Of a stretch of 64,000 bases of DNA, positions 63,896 through 64,000 are shown one piece after another. Position 1 is the first letter of the stretch, and every line of letters starts with the position of its first letter. The notes under the pieces were generated by a model. It ran no database searches, was not told the DNA's origin, and saw only the letters and a list, made by a program, of their open reading frames with translations. Origin of the DNA: Halorussus aquaticus (GTDB taxonomy: Archaea > Halobacteriota > Halobacteria > Halobacteriales > Haladaptataceae); contig NZ_CP100400.1 in NCBI RefSeq assembly GCF_024218795.1, positions 1,426,001 to 1,490,000 of the forward strand. Reading direction: 5' to 3'. Made by a program: the position numbers and the translations under genes.

Positions 63896-64000
63896 ATGGG
63901 TGTACTCGAATCGCTGACCGACGACGGCGGCGGGGTGAGTTGGCTCCTCGTCGGGGTTCTCGCACTGGCGGTGCTGGAGAACCTCGTGGACGGCGACCTC
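63896..64000 (+). CDS. N-terminus of a membrane protein, cut by the window
   Basis: A frame begins with ATG at 63896 (MGVLESLTDDGGGVSWLLVG) and stays open to the window edge for 35 codons. A hydrophobic helix (WLLVGVLALAVLENLV) follows a polar start. It is divergent from the PIN-ATPase gene. It cannot be identified from this fragment. Confidence 0.6.
   Translation, partial: MGVLESLTDDGGGVSWLLVGVLALAVLENLVDGDL

Overview
The window is GC-rich haloarchaeal chromosome (class Halobacteria). The evidence is archaeal uS12/uS7/aEF-2/aEF-1alpha/uS10, ABCE1, archaemetzincin, archaeal SepF, F420-dependent NADP oxidoreductase, UPF0146, FAU-1 ribonuclease, strongly acidic proteins, twin-arginine (Tat) signals on most exported proteins, a PGF-CTERM tail, and TATA-type promoters about 25-35 nt ahead of many starts with few Shine-Dalgarno sites. 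The set of secreted enzymes would suit a metabolically versatile genus such as Halorussus, but the genus is a guess.
1-13 kb: a Tat-signal protein is translationally coupled to a PQQ-type quinoprotein dehydrogenase. The translation block follows: rpsL, rpsG, fusA, tuf and rpsJ, interspersed with a cupin, a DUF5781 zincin-like protein, small membrane proteins and a coupled ACT-protein/homoserine dehydrogenase pair. A rhomboid protease and tRNA-Ala(CGC) close it, the tRNA with a partial 3'-end copy downstream.
13-26 kb: a Tat-exported GH3 beta-glucosidase, a two-zinc-ribbon acidic protein, DUF5611, a GNAT remnant, NifU, an exported LVIVD-repeat protein with a PGF-CTERM tail, a ROK sugar kinase, a UspA protein, an SDR with a decayed second 3' end, a lipoprotein, a DUF7282 protein, a geranylgeranyl-reductase-like flavoprotein and a membrane-attached winged-helix regulator.
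26-36.5 kb: uvrA, an AI-2E/PerM-family permease, a LURP-one protein, a perfect 53-bp tandem array, a beta-helix exoprotein, ygfZ, DUF6432, a PUA-domain protein and a membrane protein.
36.5-50 kb: a frameshifted DUF1028 gene, two tandem Tat-dependent subtilases, sepF, FAU-1 RNase with DUF7532, a PrsW-type membrane protease, riboflavin synthase, small proteins and a large methyl-accepting transducer.
50-64 kb: a UvrD/PcrA-like helicase, two small zinc-ribbon proteins, npdG, a coupled membrane-protein pair, a HAD phosphatase, an FNT channel, UPF0146, archaemetzincin, an arylsulfotransferase-like protein, a second copy of the lipoprotein family, an EMC6-like/ABCE1 operon, a winged-helix protein and a PIN-ATPase-KH protein.
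No CRISPR array, transposase, rRNA or complete mobile element was seen. The best leads are the quinoprotein pair (possible co-export; possible lanthanide-type active site), the EMC6-like/ABCE1 operon, the 53-bp hairpin array rooted at a stop codon, the lipoprotein paralogue pair and several genes caught decaying.
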